A stretch of DNA of 64,000 nt from Bifidobacterium breve. Lineage in GTDB: Bacteria; Actinomycetota; Thermoleophilia; Solirubrobacterales; Solirubrobacteraceae. How positions within the stretch are numbered: the first letter of the stretch is position 1; each line of letters begins with the position of its first letter. The notes beneath the pieces are model-generated. The model was not told where the DNA came from, made no database searches, and was given only the letters and a program-made list of their open reading frames with translations. Positions 1 through 8,759 of this stretch are shown here, one piece after another. The stretch is from contig CAMCUD010000001.1 in assembly GCA_945878865.1 (NCBI GenBank), positions 62,001 to 126,000 of the forward strand, given 5' to 3'. The translations under genes and the position numbers were made by a program.

Positions 1-2
1 CG

Positions 3-821
3 GCAGCTCCGGCGCAGGCCGCGCCCGCCGCGTGCGTGAGCGCGACGCCGCAGGCCGTCTCGCTCGTCGACCAGGCTGACGACGCCGAGGCCGGCGCTCC
101 CGAGGTCACCAACGTCAACGCGCAGGTCAAGGCCGACTGCACGGTGAGCGTGCGGCTGGGCATCGCCAACCGCACCCGCCTGCTCGCCGACGACGCGGTG
201 CTCGTCTACCTCAACACGGACGGGAACTCGTCCACGGGCGCGAAGAGCTTCGGCGGCGCCGACCAGGGCGTGGGCCTCGTCGCCGACGAGGACGGCCCCG
301 GCTACATCGCGCTGCTCGGCCGCTGGGACGCCTCCGCCGAGGCGATCGACTTCGAGAACGCGACCGAGTTGGACATCAGCACCACGGGCGGCTTCGGCTT
401 CACCGCCGGCATCGACGAGCTCGGCGTCGCGTCGGGCACGTCGCTCGGCCTGTCCGTCGCCGCGCTCTCGGAGCCCGACGGCGAGATCGCCCTGGACTTC
501 GCGCCCGACGACGAAGGCGGTGTCCTGGCTCTGCCGATCGCCTTCTCGACGACCGCGACGCGCGACACCACGAGCACGACGCCGCCGACCCAGACGCCGA
601 CGCGGGACGGGATCGTCCGCCGCACGTGCCGTGTGCCCAAGCTCAAGGGCCGCACGCTGGCCGGGGCACGCAAGGCGCTGAAGGCCGCCGGGTGCCGCAC
701 CGGGCGGACCCGTGGGCGCTACGGCACGGACATGCGCAAGGGCCGCGTCGTCACGTCGCTGCCCGCCGCCGGGCTGCGGATCGCCGCGACCCGCCCGGTC
801 ACCGTCGTCGTCGCGCGTTAG
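3..821 (+). CDS. Secreted PASTA-domain protein (5' end outside window)
   Basis: The reading frame is open to the left edge of the window, so the listed start is only the first full codon. The first residues (AAPAQAAPAAC) look like the end of a signal peptide, and the GTG at 36 used by the ORF track is probably internal. The C-terminal 65 residues form a PASTA domain (CRVPKLKGRTLAGARKAL, then GRVVTSLPAAG and a final VTVVVAR), a fold that binds peptidoglycan or muropeptides or serves as a spacer. The upstream 200 residues are acidic, possibly beta-rich, and I do not recognise them. The stop codon overlaps the tadA stop codon on the other strand. A role at the cell wall is an inference from the PASTA domain. 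Confidence 0.8.
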   Translation, partial: AAPAQAAPAACVSATPQAVSLVDQADDAEAGAPEVTNVNAQVKADCTVSVRLGIANRTRLLADDAVLVYLNTDGNSSTGAKSFGGADQGVGLVADEDGPGYIALLGRWDASAEAIDFENATELDISTTGGFGFTAGIDELGVASGTSLGLSVAALSEPDGEIALDFAPDDEGGVLALPIAFSTTATRDTTSTTPPTQTPTRDGIVRRTCRVPKLKGRTLAGARKALKAAGCRTGRTRGRYGTDMRKGRVVTSLPAAGLRIAATRPVTVVVAR

Positions 822-1261
822 CGCCGCGAGGCGAAGAAGTCGCGCAGCAGCGCCGCGCACTCGTGCCGCAGCAGGCCACCGGCGACGTCCGGCCGGTGGT
901 TGAGCCTGGGCTCCGCGAGGATGTCCAGCACGCTGCCCGCCATCCCGGCCTTCGGGTCGTCCGTTCCGAACACCACCCGTGGCACGCGCGCCAGCACGAT
1001 CGCCCCGGCGCACATCGCGCACGGCTCGAGCGTCACGTACAGGACGGCGTCGAGCACGCGCCAGGAGCCCACGGCGCGGGCCGCCTCGCGGAGCGCCAGG
1101 ACCTCGGCGTGGGCGGTCGGATCCTGCCGCAGCTCGCGTTCGTTGTGGCCCGCGCCGATGACCTCGCCGTCGTGGACGACGACCGCGCCGATCGGCACGT
1201 CGTCGTGCTCGAGCGCGCGCTCGGCCTCGCGGATCGCAAGCCGCATGAAGTGCTCATCCAT
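818..1261 (-). CDS. tadA: tRNA-specific adenosine deaminase TadA
   Basis: Deaminates adenosine 34 to inosine in the anticodon of tRNA-Arg(ACG) in the cytoplasm, so that one tRNA reads CGU, CGC and CGA. The zinc deaminase signature is complete: H51-A-E53 carries the proton-shuttling glutamate, and P-C81-A-M-C84 supplies the other zinc ligands. I chose the ATG giving MDEHFMRLAIREAERAL, the usual N-terminus of the family. An ATG eight codons upstream (1285) and the longer ORF-track start are less likely. Length of 147 residues is typical. The gene diverges from the protease gene and is convergent with the PASTA gene, sharing stop-codon bases. Its expected substrate tRNA lies in this same window at 43981-44054. 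Confidence 0.93.
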   Translation of the reverse strand: MDEHFMRLAIREAERALEHDDVPIGAVVVHDGEVIGAGHNERELRQDPTAHAEVLALREAARAVGSWRVLDAVLYVTLEPCAMCAGAIVLARVPRVVFGTDDPKAGMAGSVLDILAEPRLNHRPDVAGGLLRHECAALLRDFFASRR

Positions 1262-1328
1262 GGCAAAGAAGCGGGAACCCGCCATGCGCAGGAACTTTGG
1301 CAGGTCTGTCCTGTTTCCTAGGTGGACC

Positions 1329-2618
1329 ATGTCGCGCCCCGTTCTCACGATCGTGCTCGCCGTGCTCGCCGCGGCGTGCGGCGCGGCACCCGCCCTCGCG
1401 GCCAATCCGGCCTACCGCGAGGGCGAGGTCGTGGTCGCGCCCACGCACGGCGCGGCCCAGCGCATCGAGGTGGGGCAGGCCCGCGTGGCCTCGACGATCA
1501 AGGCCCTGCGCGCCCGGCCGGACCTCGTGCGCAGCGCCGCGCCGAACCCGATCGCGCGGATCGCGGCGACGACGCCCCCCGCGCCCACCGAGCTCGTGCC
1601 CGACGACCCGGGCGCCGGCCAGGGGTGGCAGGCGCTGCAGTGGAACTTCACCGGGCCCTACAGCGTCAATGCGCCACGTGCCTGGGCGAACGCGGCGAAC
1701 GCCGGCGGACGCGGCGGCCGGGGCGTGATCGTCGCCGTGCTCGACACGGGCGTCGCCTACCGCACCGCCGGGCGATTCCGGCGGTCCCCCGACCTCAACG
1801 CGAAGGACTTCGTCCGCGGCTACGACTTCGTCGACGACGACGCGCACCCCGACGACCACAACGGCCACGGCACGCACGTCGCGTCGACGATCGCGGAGTC
1901 GACGAACAACGGGATCGGCCTGACCGGCCTGGCGTACGGCGCGCGGATCATGCCGGTGCGCGTCCTCGACACCATCGGCGAGGGTGACGCGCTGGCGATC
2001 GCCAAGGGCGTGCGCTTCGCCACCAAGCGCGGTGCGCAGATCATCAACCTCTCACTCGAGTTCTCCCCGGAGATCACCCGCTCGGAGATCCCCGAGCTGC
2101 TCGACGCGATCTCCCAGGCGCGGCGCAAGGGGATCCTCGTCGTCGGCGCATCCGGCAACGAGGGCTACCGCTCCGTGGCCTGGCCGGCGCGCGCGAGCAA
2201 CGTGCTGGCCGTCGGCGCCACGACTGAGCGCGGGTGCCTGTCGGAGTTCTCCAACGAGGGCCGCGGCCTGGACATCGTCGCCCCCGGCGGCGGGCAGGAC
2301 GCGAGCACGACCGGTGAGCCGAACTGCAAGCCCGCGGAGGTGGGCCGCCCGATCTACCAGCTGACGTTCACGAACTCCGTGCGGAACTTCGGGCTGCCCG
2401 GCACGTACGAGGGGACGTCGATGGCCGCGCCGCACGTCTCCGCGACGGCCGCACTCGTCATCGCCTCGAAGGTGCTGGGCGCCAAGCCCACGCCGTCACA
2501 GCTGGAGGCACATCTGAAGGCGACCGCGCGTGACCTGGGCGCGCCGGGGTACGACACGCGCTACGGCGCCGGGCTGCTCGACGCGGCGGCCGCGACGACG
2601 CCTACGTCGTCCGGATGA
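1329..2618 (+). CDS. Secreted subtilisin-like serine protease (S8 family)
   Basis: A secreted endopeptidase of 429 residues. The start at 1329 follows an AGGTGG ribosome site by a few bases and gives a clean signal peptide (MSRPVLTIVLAVLAAACGAAPALA). The ORF-track start at 900 lies inside tadA and is a shadow. The catalytic triad is visible as D139 in VAVLDTGV, H180 in NGHGTHVAS and S364 in GTSMAAPHVSATAAL. Roughly 110 residues between signal peptide and the Asp motif may act as a prosequence. There is no C-terminal anchor or sorting signal. The 3' end overlaps the universal stress protein gene tail to tail by 17 bases. Substrate is unknown. Confidence 0.93.
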   Translation: MSRPVLTIVLAVLAAACGAAPALAANPAYREGEVVVAPTHGAAQRIEVGQARVASTIKALRARPDLVRSAAPNPIARIAATTPPAPTELVPDDPGAGQGWQALQWNFTGPYSVNAPRAWANAANAGGRGGRGVIVAVLDTGVAYRTAGRFRRSPDLNAKDFVRGYDFVDDDAHPDDHNGHGTHVASTIAESTNNGIGLTGLAYGARIMPVRVLDTIGEGDALAIAKGVRFATKRGAQIINLSLEFSPEITRSEIPELLDAISQARRKGILVVGASGNEGYRSVAWPARASNVLAVGATTERGCLSEFSNEGRGLDIVAPGGGQDASTTGEPNCKPAEVGRPIYQLTFTNSVRNFGLPGTYEGTSMAAPHVSATAALVIASKVLGAKPTPSQLEAHLKATARDLGAPGYDTRYGAGLLDAAAATTPTSSG

Positions 2619-3045
2619 TCAGCACCGAGCACGGCGCGTGATGGCTGACCTTGTTCGGCACCGAGCCGAGCAGGAAGCGCTTCGCGCCGGTCATCCCCTT
2701 GTTGCCGACGACGATGAGGTCGGCCCCGAGCTCCTCGGCGACATCGAGGATCGCGTCGGCCGGGTCGCCCTGGCGGGCGTAGGTCCGCGCCTCGGCGCCC
2801 GCGGCACGGATCTGGTCGGCTGCGGCTTCGAGCGTCGCGTCGACGTCCTCGCGCGGGTTGATCATCCACTGCAGGTCGCCGGGCGCGACCTTGGACTCCT
2901 CGCGCAGGCGGGCCTGCGAGACGGGCTCGTAGGCGCTGACGACCTCGACCGTCGCTCCGAGCGGCGCGGCCAGCTCACCGGCCTGACGGACGGCTTCGGA
3001 GGCCGTCTCCGACCCGTCCGTCCCCACGACGATCGACTTGAACAT
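2602..3045 (-). CDS. Universal stress protein (UspA family)
   Basis: A 147-residue single-domain UspA protein. The N-terminus MFKSIVVGTDGSETASEAV and the C-terminal nucleotide motif G-2x-G-9x-G-S (GNKGMTGAKRFLLGS, followed by CSVLIIRTT) mark the ATP-binding subclass. The start at 3045 is preferred over the ORF-track start (17 codons upstream) because it matches the family N-terminus and follows an AAGGGGAGA ribosome site. The gene diverges from the PHP phosphatase gene with about 60 bases between the starts. These proteins usually respond to stress or energy state; nothing here shows a specific partner. Confidence 0.92.
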   Translation of the reverse strand: MFKSIVVGTDGSETASEAVRQAGELAAPLGATVEVVSAYEPVSQARLREESKVAPGDLQWMINPREDVDATLEAAADQIRAAGAEARTYARQGDPADAILDVAEELGADLIVVGNKGMTGAKRFLLGSVPNKVSHHAPCSVLIIRTT

Positions 3046-3104
3046 CCGCGTCTCCCCTTGGCCGTCCAGCGAGTTCCCAGGAACGCGCGCCATCATATCC
3101 CTGC

Positions 3105-3875
3105 GTGATCGACCTCCATTGCCACCTGCTCCCGGCCGTCGACGATGGCCCGACGACGATGGACGAGGCCGTCGCGATGGCCCGCGCCTTCGCCGAAGCT
3201 GGCACGACGGCGGTCGCCGTGACCCCGCACGTCAGCTGGGACTACCCGGAGACGACGCCCGCTGCCATCGCCGGCGGCGTCGCCGAGGTGCGCGCCGCGC
3301 TCGCTGAGGCGGACGTCGCCCTGGAGGTCCTTCCGGGCGCGGAGATCGCGCTGTCCCGGGCCAACGATCTCGCCGAGGAGGACCTGGAGGCGTTCACGCT
3401 CGGCGACGGCCCGTGGCTGCTCGTCGAGCCGCCGTTCTCCCCGAGCCTCGCCGGCATCGAGGCCGTGCTGGACGCGCTGCTGCTGCGCGGCCACAAGCTC
3501 GTCCTCGCCCACCCCGAGCGCTCGCCGGCCCTGGCGAAGGACCCGGAGCGCCTGCGCCCCTACGTCGACGCCGGCGTGCTCTGCCAGATCACCGCCGGCT
3601 CGGTCACCGGCGAGTTCGGACGGACCGTCCAGCGGGCAGCACGTCGGATGATCGACGATGAGCTCGCCCACCTCCTGGCCTCCGACGCGCACGACGTGAC
3701 GCGCCGCATCCCCGGCATGCGTGGCGCGACTGCTGCCCTCCAGGACGACGAGCTCGCCGACTGGCTCACGCGCGAGGTGCCCGGCGCCATCGTCACGGGC
3801 GCGCCCATCCCTCCGCGACCGGAGACCGACGGCCCGCGCCGCGGCGGCCTCCTGGGACGGCTGCGGCGACGATGA
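3105..3875 (+). CDS. PHP-domain protein tyrosine phosphatase, CpsB/CapC/YwqE type
   Basis: A 256-residue metal-dependent phosphatase of the PHP superfamily. Members dephosphorylate the tyrosine kinase that controls chain length and export of capsule or exopolysaccharide. Metal-binding motifs are present in family order: DLHCHLLPAVDDGP at the N-terminus, TPHVSWDYP, GAEI, LAHPER near residue 130 and LASDAHD near residue 190. The start codon is GTG. The stop overlaps the start of the next glycosyltransferase gene as ATGA, indicating translational coupling and supporting a polysaccharide role. No BY-kinase gene is visible in this window, so its partner must be elsewhere or the enzyme has another substrate. 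Confidence 0.88.
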   Translation: MIDLHCHLLPAVDDGPTTMDEAVAMARAFAEAGTTAVAVTPHVSWDYPETTPAAIAGGVAEVRAALAEADVALEVLPGAEIALSRANDLAEEDLEAFTLGDGPWLLVEPPFSPSLAGIEAVLDALLLRGHKLVLAHPERSPALAKDPERLRPYVDAGVLCQITAGSVTGEFGRTVQRAARRMIDDELAHLLASDAHDVTRRIPGMRGATAALQDDELADWLTREVPGAIVTGAPIPPRPETDGPRRGGLLGRLRRR

Positions 3876-5047
3876 GCCCGGTCCGCCCGCACATCGTGTC
3901 GGTGATGACGACGTCGTCGCACGGCGGCGCCGAGTACGCGAACGTCGACCTGCTCGACGCGCTGGCCGGGCGCGGCTGGCACGCGACGCTGCTGACCGAC
4001 ATGCCCGAGCTGGCCGCCGGGACCCGCGTGCGCGTCCGCGAGATCGACCTCGGGCCCAAGCTCGGCCGGCGCACGGCTGCGCGGGTCGCCGCCGGGTTCC
4101 TGCCGTGGACCGTGCGTCTGCGTCGTGAGCTCGCCGCCGAGGCGGCGCTCGGGCCGATCGACGTCACGCTCCTGCACTTCAAGAAGGAGCAGCTCATGAC
4201 CCCGCTGCTCTCCCGCCGCATCGCCGGCCGGGTGGTGTGGGCCGAGTGGGGCCCGCTGCCCCGCCCGATGCGCGAAGGCGCGGGCCGGTGGGCGTACCTC
4301 GCCGCGGCGGCGGGTGCCGACCACATCGTCGCGGTGTCCGACGGCACCGAGGCGTCGCTCGTGCAGGCGGGGGTCGACCCGCGCAAGGTCAGCGTCCTGC
4401 CCCCGATCGTCAGCGCGGACGTGCACCGTGACGTCGCCGCGCGCACGGCGACCCGGGCGGCGTGGGGCGCCTCCGAGGACACCTATGTGGTCGGGTGCGT
4501 GTCGCGCCTGGCCCGCAAGAAGCGCGTCGACGTCGTCATCGACGCGGTCGCGCGCATGCCCGGCGACGTGATGCTCGTCATCGCGGGCACCGGAGACGAG
4601 CTCGAGCGCCTCGAGCACCGCGCCGCGCCGCTCGGCGACCGCGTCAAGTTCCTGCCGAGCGTCCGCGGCCACGTCAACGAGGTCCTCTCGGCGTTCGACG
4701 TCCAGGTCTTCGCCCCGCAGGAGGAGGAAGGCCTGCCGCGTTCGCTCATGCTCGGGATGCTCATGGGGCTCCCCGTGATCGCGACGGCCCCGGCGGGTGC
4801 CGCGTCGCTGCTCGGCGACGACGCCATCGCCCGGCCGGCGAACAACCCGGCCGCCGTCGCGGCGCTGCTGGAGGCCCGGCGCGCCGATCCTGCCGGGAGC
4901 CTGCGCGAGGGCGACGCGCTGCGGGCGATCGCGGCACAGCGATTCGAGCCGGCGCACCTCGCCGTCGAGGCGGAGCAGATCCTGCTGGGCCGCGCGCGAG
5001 CCGCCGCGCCGCCGGCGCCGGCGCTCGCCGCTACGCCCAGAGCTTGA
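3872..5047 (+). CDS. Glycosyltransferase family 4
   Basis: A 391-residue GT-B fold enzyme that should transfer a sugar from a nucleotide donor to a lipid-linked glycan in the cytoplasm. The N-terminal domain starts IVSVMTTSSHGGAEYANVDL with the acceptor-side GGAE motif. The C-terminal domain contains VGCVSRLARKKRVDVVIDAV, a donor-site basic residue pair, and the E-x7-E-like region EEEGLPRSLMLGMLMGLPV. It is coupled to the CpsB-like phosphatase by an ATGA overlap. It is a clear paralogue of the glycosyltransferase at 11811-12950, sharing HFKKEQL, W-x-EWGP and VLSAFDV blocks. Sugar specificity cannot be read from the sequence. Confidence 0.9.
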   Translation: MSPVRPHIVSVMTTSSHGGAEYANVDLLDALAGRGWHATLLTDMPELAAGTRVRVREIDLGPKLGRRTAARVAAGFLPWTVRLRRELAAEAALGPIDVTLLHFKKEQLMTPLLSRRIAGRVVWAEWGPLPRPMREGAGRWAYLAAAAGADHIVAVSDGTEASLVQAGVDPRKVSVLPPIVSADVHRDVAARTATRAAWGASEDTYVVGCVSRLARKKRVDVVIDAVARMPGDVMLVIAGTGDELERLEHRAAPLGDRVKFLPSVRGHVNEVLSAFDVQVFAPQEEEGLPRSLMLGMLMGLPVIATAPAGAASLLGDDAIARPANNPAAVAALLEARRADPAGSLREGDALRAIAAQRFEPAHLAVEAEQILLGRARAAAPPAPALAATPRA

Positions 5048-5120
5048 TCGCGGCGATCACGATCCCCGCGAGCACGAAGACCACGATCGCGGCCTGGGTC
5101 CAGAGCCAGAACGGGGACAT
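5031..5120 (-). CDS. Possible 29-residue membrane peptide
   Basis: A short ORF missed by the track. It begins MSPFWLWTQAAIVVFVLAG and runs to a single basic residue before IKLWA, so it encodes one hydrophobic helix with almost nothing else. It overlaps the 3' end of the convergent glycosyltransferase gene by 17 bases and ends just before the TetR gene region. A G-rich stretch (GGGGG) sits directly in front of the ATG, which is close for a ribosome site, and TACATT lies upstream as a possible -10. The clean membrane helix argues against chance in such GC-rich DNA, but there is no independent support. Function unknown. Confidence 0.4.
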   Translation of the reverse strand: MSPFWLWTQAAIVVFVLAGIVIAAIKLWA

Positions 5121-5143
5121 GCCCCCAAATGTAGATGGTCGGC

Positions 5144-5731
5144 TCACGCGGCGGCGATCGCGGCGCGGACCCACCGGTCCAGCGCGTCATCGTCGAGCGG
5201 GGTGTCGGAGATGATCAGGCGAAACCAGATCGGGGCGATCAGCAGCTCGAGCACGTGCGACGGCTCGGTCCCCTCAGGCAGCTCGCCGCGGGCGATCGCG
5301 CGCTCGACCACGGCGGACGTGCGGTCGAGCCGATCGGCCCAGAACGACCGCCGATACTCGCCGGCGACGTCGTCGGGCAGGGCGGCGATCGACCGCTGGA
5401 CGGGCCGGAGGGCCGGCTGGCCGACGGTCGCGGCGATGCTGCGGATGAGGCTGCGCAGATCGCCCTCCAGCGTGCCCGTGTCGGGCACCTCGATCGCGAC
5501 GGCCGAGAGCTCCTGGAGCGCGGCGAGGATGAGCTCGGCCCGCGTGGGCCAGCGGCGGTAGACGGTCGTCGGCGCGACCCCCGCCGCCGCCGCGACCTCG
5601 TGGACAGAGAGCCGGTCATAGCCGACCTCGAGGAGCTGGGCGATCGTGGCCTGCAGGACCGCGCTGCGGACCCGCGCGCTGCGCCCGCCGGTGCGCCGGC
5701 GCGGGGCGTCGTCGTCGGCCGGCTCGGACAT
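5144..5731 (-). CDS. TetR/AcrR family transcriptional regulator
   Basis: A repressor of about 195 residues. The N-terminal helix-turn-helix is clear (LLEVGYDRLSVHEVAAAAGV then APTTVYRRWPTRAELILAAL). The C-terminal ligand domain contains RSFWADRLDRTSAVVERAIARGELP and resembles the TetR_C class that ends in a conserved PIWFRLIISDTPLDD block. I placed the start at MSEPADDD. A GTG three codons upstream (5740) is preceded by AAGGG at good spacing and is an alternative; the ATG at 5758 lies too close to any ribosome site. The gene diverges from the secreted hydrolase at 5790, which is its most likely target. Ligand unknown. Confidence 0.88.
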   Translation of the reverse strand: MSEPADDDAPRRRTGGRSARVRSAVLQATIAQLLEVGYDRLSVHEVAAAAGVAPTTVYRRWPTRAELILAALQELSAVAIEVPDTGTLEGDLRSLIRSIAATVGQPALRPVQRSIAALPDDVAGEYRRSFWADRLDRTSAVVERAIARGELPEGTEPSHVLELLIAPIWFRLIISDTPLDDDALDRWVRAAIAAA

Positions 5732-5752
5732 CGCCGTCACGGTAGCGAGCCC

Positions 5753-5782
5753 TTGCATTCCCTAACGCAACATCTGTAGCGT
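5753..5782 (+). promoter_or_regulatory. Putative promoter of the secreted hydrolase gene
   Basis: TTGCAT, 18 bases, then TAGCGT, seven bases before the ATG at 5790. This would give a nearly leaderless transcript. The hexamer GTAGCG occurs twice in the interval between the divergent genes (near 5742 and 5776), so it could be part of the TetR operator. The elements are only moderate matches. Confidence 0.4.
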
Positions 5783-5789
5783 ACTGACC

Positions 5790-7571
5790 ATGGGAAGAGA
5801 CACCCGCCGGCGTCACGCCGGCCGACTCGCGGTGCTCGCGTGCCTCGCGCTGCCCGCCACGGCGCACGCCGCACCGCCGCCTTCGGGCGTCGTTGACCGC
5901 ACCGAGACGCCCTGGACCTCCCAGGCCGGGGCGGACGTGCCCCGCTGGACGGGCGTCACGCAGAGCCTCGTCCGCTTGAAGGCGCCTCTGGACGCCCGCT
6001 ATCCGAGGCATCCCGAAGCATGCGACTGGCTGTCGTACCTGCGCTGGCGCGACGCCGACGGGCCGGCCGACGCCCGCGACGCCGAGGCGGTCTACGTCGC
6101 GATGCCGGGCATCTTCGAGGGGGCTGCCGGCTTCGACATCTTCGCGCGCAACGTCGTCAGTCAGGCCGCGCGCAGCGGCCACCACGTCGAGGTGTGGGGG
6201 CTCGACCGCCGCTCGAACTGCCTGGAGGACCGCACGGGCATCGAGGGCGCGAAGGCTGCGCGCGATGCACGAGTCGCGCTCGACTACTACTACGCCGGCA
6301 AGGAGATCGCAGGCCGGCGGTTCGAGGACTTCCACGGCGACACGACCGGGACGTTCGCGATCGACCTGCACGCCAAGGACGACTTCCAGCGCCAGCTCGG
6401 CCTCGAGCAGACGCTCCGCGACTACTACGCCGTCATCGCCGACGGGTTCCCCGACCCCGCGCAGCGCCGGCGCAAGGTCGTCTGCGGCGGGCACTCGCTC
6501 GGCGGGATTCTCACGGGCCTCTTCGCCGCCTGGGACTTCGACGGCCGTCGGGCGACCACCGACGACGCCGGCGTCGCGCAGTGCGCGGGCTTCCTCAGCG
6601 TCGACACGTTCGCCGTCAGCCGCGCCGACCGCGCCGTGGTCCCCGCGCTCACGGGCATCACGTCGCAGCTCGCCCAGCTGCAACCCGGCATGCCGCCCTA
6701 CCTCTCGCTCCCGGTCATCAACCCGGAGGTCATGGCCGTGCTCACGGGCGCGGCGGGCCACGCCTACTGGGAGGGCGGCCGCGAGTCGTCGCTGCCGCGG
6801 GAGATCCCGCGCACCCGGCGGGTCGCCGAGGCGCTGCGGATCCTGTTCAGCCGCGACCTCGCCGCCTATCGGCGCGGCGGCCGGCCGGACCTCACGGACC
6901 TGCGGGTCACCAGCGAGGCGATCTTCGGGCTGATGCTCGACGACAACTCGTACAACTTCAGCGGGATCGCGCAGGTCAGCATGGGCTACCCCGCAGGCGG
7001 GCCGCTGGCGCCCAAGAGCTTCCCGCTCCCCAACGACGCGGCCCGCATCCCCGGGCTGAACCTGCTGGCGGGCAACCTGCTCGGCGTCGGGCGGCTCGTC
7101 GTCCCCACCGCCGCGCGGACCCCGGACGGCGGCGGCCCGCTCTACGGCTGGCGGACACTCGGCGACGTGCCGACGAACCGCGTCACCAACCCGTCACGGG
7201 AGTCCGCGGATCTGCGGCAGGTGGCGCGGGCGTTCTTCGAGCCGCCGGACGACTTCCTGGAGTACTACTTCCCGTCGAAGCTCGCCTACGAGTCGATGAC
7301 GGCGCTGCTCGGCGTGCGGCCGGGGGCGCTCGGGCGCCACCTGCTGTGGGACGACGCGGCGTTCTCCTGGAGAGGGCTGAACCTCATCGCCGGGGAGGGT
7401 CCGGCGCGCGCGGCCGGCGGCATCGTCCGGCGACCGGGTCGCTCGGTGCTCATCCCGTTCGCCAAGCACCTCGACCCGCTCACCGCGGCGCCGGTGCAGG
7501 CCGACGGGCGAGAGGACCGCAGCATGGTGGAGGCGACGAACTTCCTCCTCAGCTTCCGCGCCGGCGCCTGA
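5790..7571 (+). CDS. Secreted alpha/beta-hydrolase-like protein
   Basis: A 593-residue exported protein. The signal peptide is LAVLACLALPATAHAAPPP. The nucleophile elbow G-H-S236-L-G-G lies in the sequence VVCGGHSLGGILTGLFAAWDF, which identifies an alpha/beta-hydrolase core of the lipase/esterase kind. Further blocks (AVYVAMPGIFEGAAGFDIFARN, VEVWGLDRRSNCLEDRTG) fit the beginning of that fold, and a late His in FAKHLDP may complete the triad. I do not recognise a named family for the whole length, and the long region after residue 300 is unassigned. It is divergent from a TetR gene, which suggests ligand-induced expression. Its 3' end overlaps the next gene on the opposite strand by 23 bases. 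Confidence 0.8.
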   Translation: MGRDTRRRHAGRLAVLACLALPATAHAAPPPSGVVDRTETPWTSQAGADVPRWTGVTQSLVRLKAPLDARYPRHPEACDWLSYLRWRDADGPADARDAEAVYVAMPGIFEGAAGFDIFARNVVSQAARSGHHVEVWGLDRRSNCLEDRTGIEGAKAARDARVALDYYYAGKEIAGRRFEDFHGDTTGTFAIDLHAKDDFQRQLGLEQTLRDYYAVIADGFPDPAQRRRKVVCGGHSLGGILTGLFAAWDFDGRRATTDDAGVAQCAGFLSVDTFAVSRADRAVVPALTGITSQLAQLQPGMPPYLSLPVINPEVMAVLTGAAGHAYWEGGRESSLPREIPRTRRVAEALRILFSRDLAAYRRGGRPDLTDLRVTSEAIFGLMLDDNSYNFSGIAQVSMGYPAGGPLAPKSFPLPNDAARIPGLNLLAGNLLGVGRLVVPTAARTPDGGGPLYGWRTLGDVPTNRVTNPSRESADLRQVARAFFEPPDDFLEYYFPSKLAYESMTALLGVRPGALGRHLLWDDAAFSWRGLNLIAGEGPARAAGGIVRRPGRSVLIPFAKHLDPLTAAPVQADGREDRSMVEATNFLLSFRAGA

Positions 7572-8718
7572 GCGCCGGCCGGTATGCCTCGGCGATCGTG
7601 CGCCGCGCGATCGCCGGCCAGGCGAACCGCTCCTCGCTGAGCCGCGCGCCCGCCTCCCCCCGGCGGGCGTGCTCGCCGGGCCCGGCGGCGACGACGTCGC
7701 GCAGGGTGTCCGCGAGCGCGGCCGCCGTGGTGCCGGCGCAGATCCAGCCGGTCTCACCGTCGATGACGGCTTCGGGCAGTCCGCCGACCGGGAAGACCAC
7801 TGGCGCGCAGGCGAACCCGTAGGCGAGCAGCAGGACGCCGCTGGCGCTGGCCCGGCGGTAGGGCAGGACGGCGACGTCCGCGGCGGCGAAGAACCCGGCG
7901 GCGGCGGCCATCGAGTGGAAGCCCTCCCGGACGACGACGCGCGCGCCGAGCTCGTCAAGCAGCGGCGCGACCGCCGCCAGCGCGCCCTTGTCCTCCCCGG
8001 CGAGCACGACGTAGAGCTCCGGCACGTCCCGTGCGGCCTGCAGCAGCAGGTCGATGCCCTTGTCCTCGCGCAGCTGGCCGAACAGCAGCGCGACCGTCGC
8101 GTCGGCGGGCAGGCCGAGCTCCGCGCGCACCTCCATCCGATCGGCGTCTCCCCCGGTCCGCGCCAGCGAGCCGTACTCGCCGTGGGGGATGACGACCGCG
8201 CGATCGCGCACCTCGGGCAGGAGGTTGGGCAGGTCGGCCTGCGCGTGGACGATGACGACGTCAGCCAGGCGCTCCGCCCACTCCTTGAAGCGCACGCGCA
8301 TGCCGCCGACGCGGTCGAACGTGTTGTGCGGCGTGTGGACGATCGCCGCCCCGGCGGTCCGCCAGAGGAGGTGCTGGAACGCCGCGAGCGGCGGCCACTC
8401 CGCACCGTGGGTGTGGACGAGGCCGAAGCGCCGGGCGCGCGGCGTGAGCGCGAGGATCGTCAGCGCGTGCGCGACCCCGTTGAAGACGCGGCCGAACCCG
8501 AGGTCGCGCAGGCGCCGGGAGACCGGGCCGCGGTCGCGCAGGTACGGGAACATCGCGCGCACGTCGACGCCGTCGAGCGCGCCGTGCGGATGGTCGCGCG
8601 CGGTCGCGAGCTGCACATCCCAGCTCTCGGCGGCCAGCGCCGTGCACAGGCGGGCGGCGTAGTCGCCGACGCCGCCGAACCCGCCCTCCTCCACCATGAG
8701 CACGCGGTCGCGATCCAT
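7549..8718 (-). CDS. Glycosyltransferase family 4
   Basis: A 389-residue GT-B glycosyltransferase. The N-terminal half has EEGGFGGVGDYAARLCTAL and the ATCHP-like acceptor region IVHTPHNTFDRVGG. The C-terminal half has LLFGQLREDKGIDLLLQAA, the donor-site signature, followed by VLPYRRASASGVLLLAYGF and GGLPEAVIDGETGW. This is the typical GT4 layout for exopolysaccharide assembly. It points away from the nucleotidyltransferase gene at 8760, with 41 bases between the two starts, so the two may share a control region. Donor and acceptor are not known. Confidence 0.9.
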   Translation of the reverse strand: MDRDRVLMVEEGGFGGVGDYAARLCTALAAESWDVQLATARDHPHGALDGVDVRAMFPYLRDRGPVSRRLRDLGFGRVFNGVAHALTILALTPRARRFGLVHTHGAEWPPLAAFQHLLWRTAGAAIVHTPHNTFDRVGGMRVRFKEWAERLADVVIVHAQADLPNLLPEVRDRAVVIPHGEYGSLARTGGDADRMEVRAELGLPADATVALLFGQLREDKGIDLLLQAARDVPELYVVLAGEDKGALAAVAPLLDELGARVVVREGFHSMAAAAGFFAAADVAVLPYRRASASGVLLLAYGFACAPVVFPVGGLPEAVIDGETGWICAGTTAAALADTLRDVVAAGPGEHARRGEAGARLSEERFAWPAIARRTIAEAYRPALRRRRGS

Positions 8719-8759
8719 GCCCGCGCATCGTATTCACGCCCGCCGCCGGTACGCCCGTC

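Noticed and set aside
3560-4957. 465-residue minus-strand ORF
   Set aside because: Shadow of the PHP phosphatase and glycosyltransferase genes, whose families are clear and whose ATGA overlap is intact.
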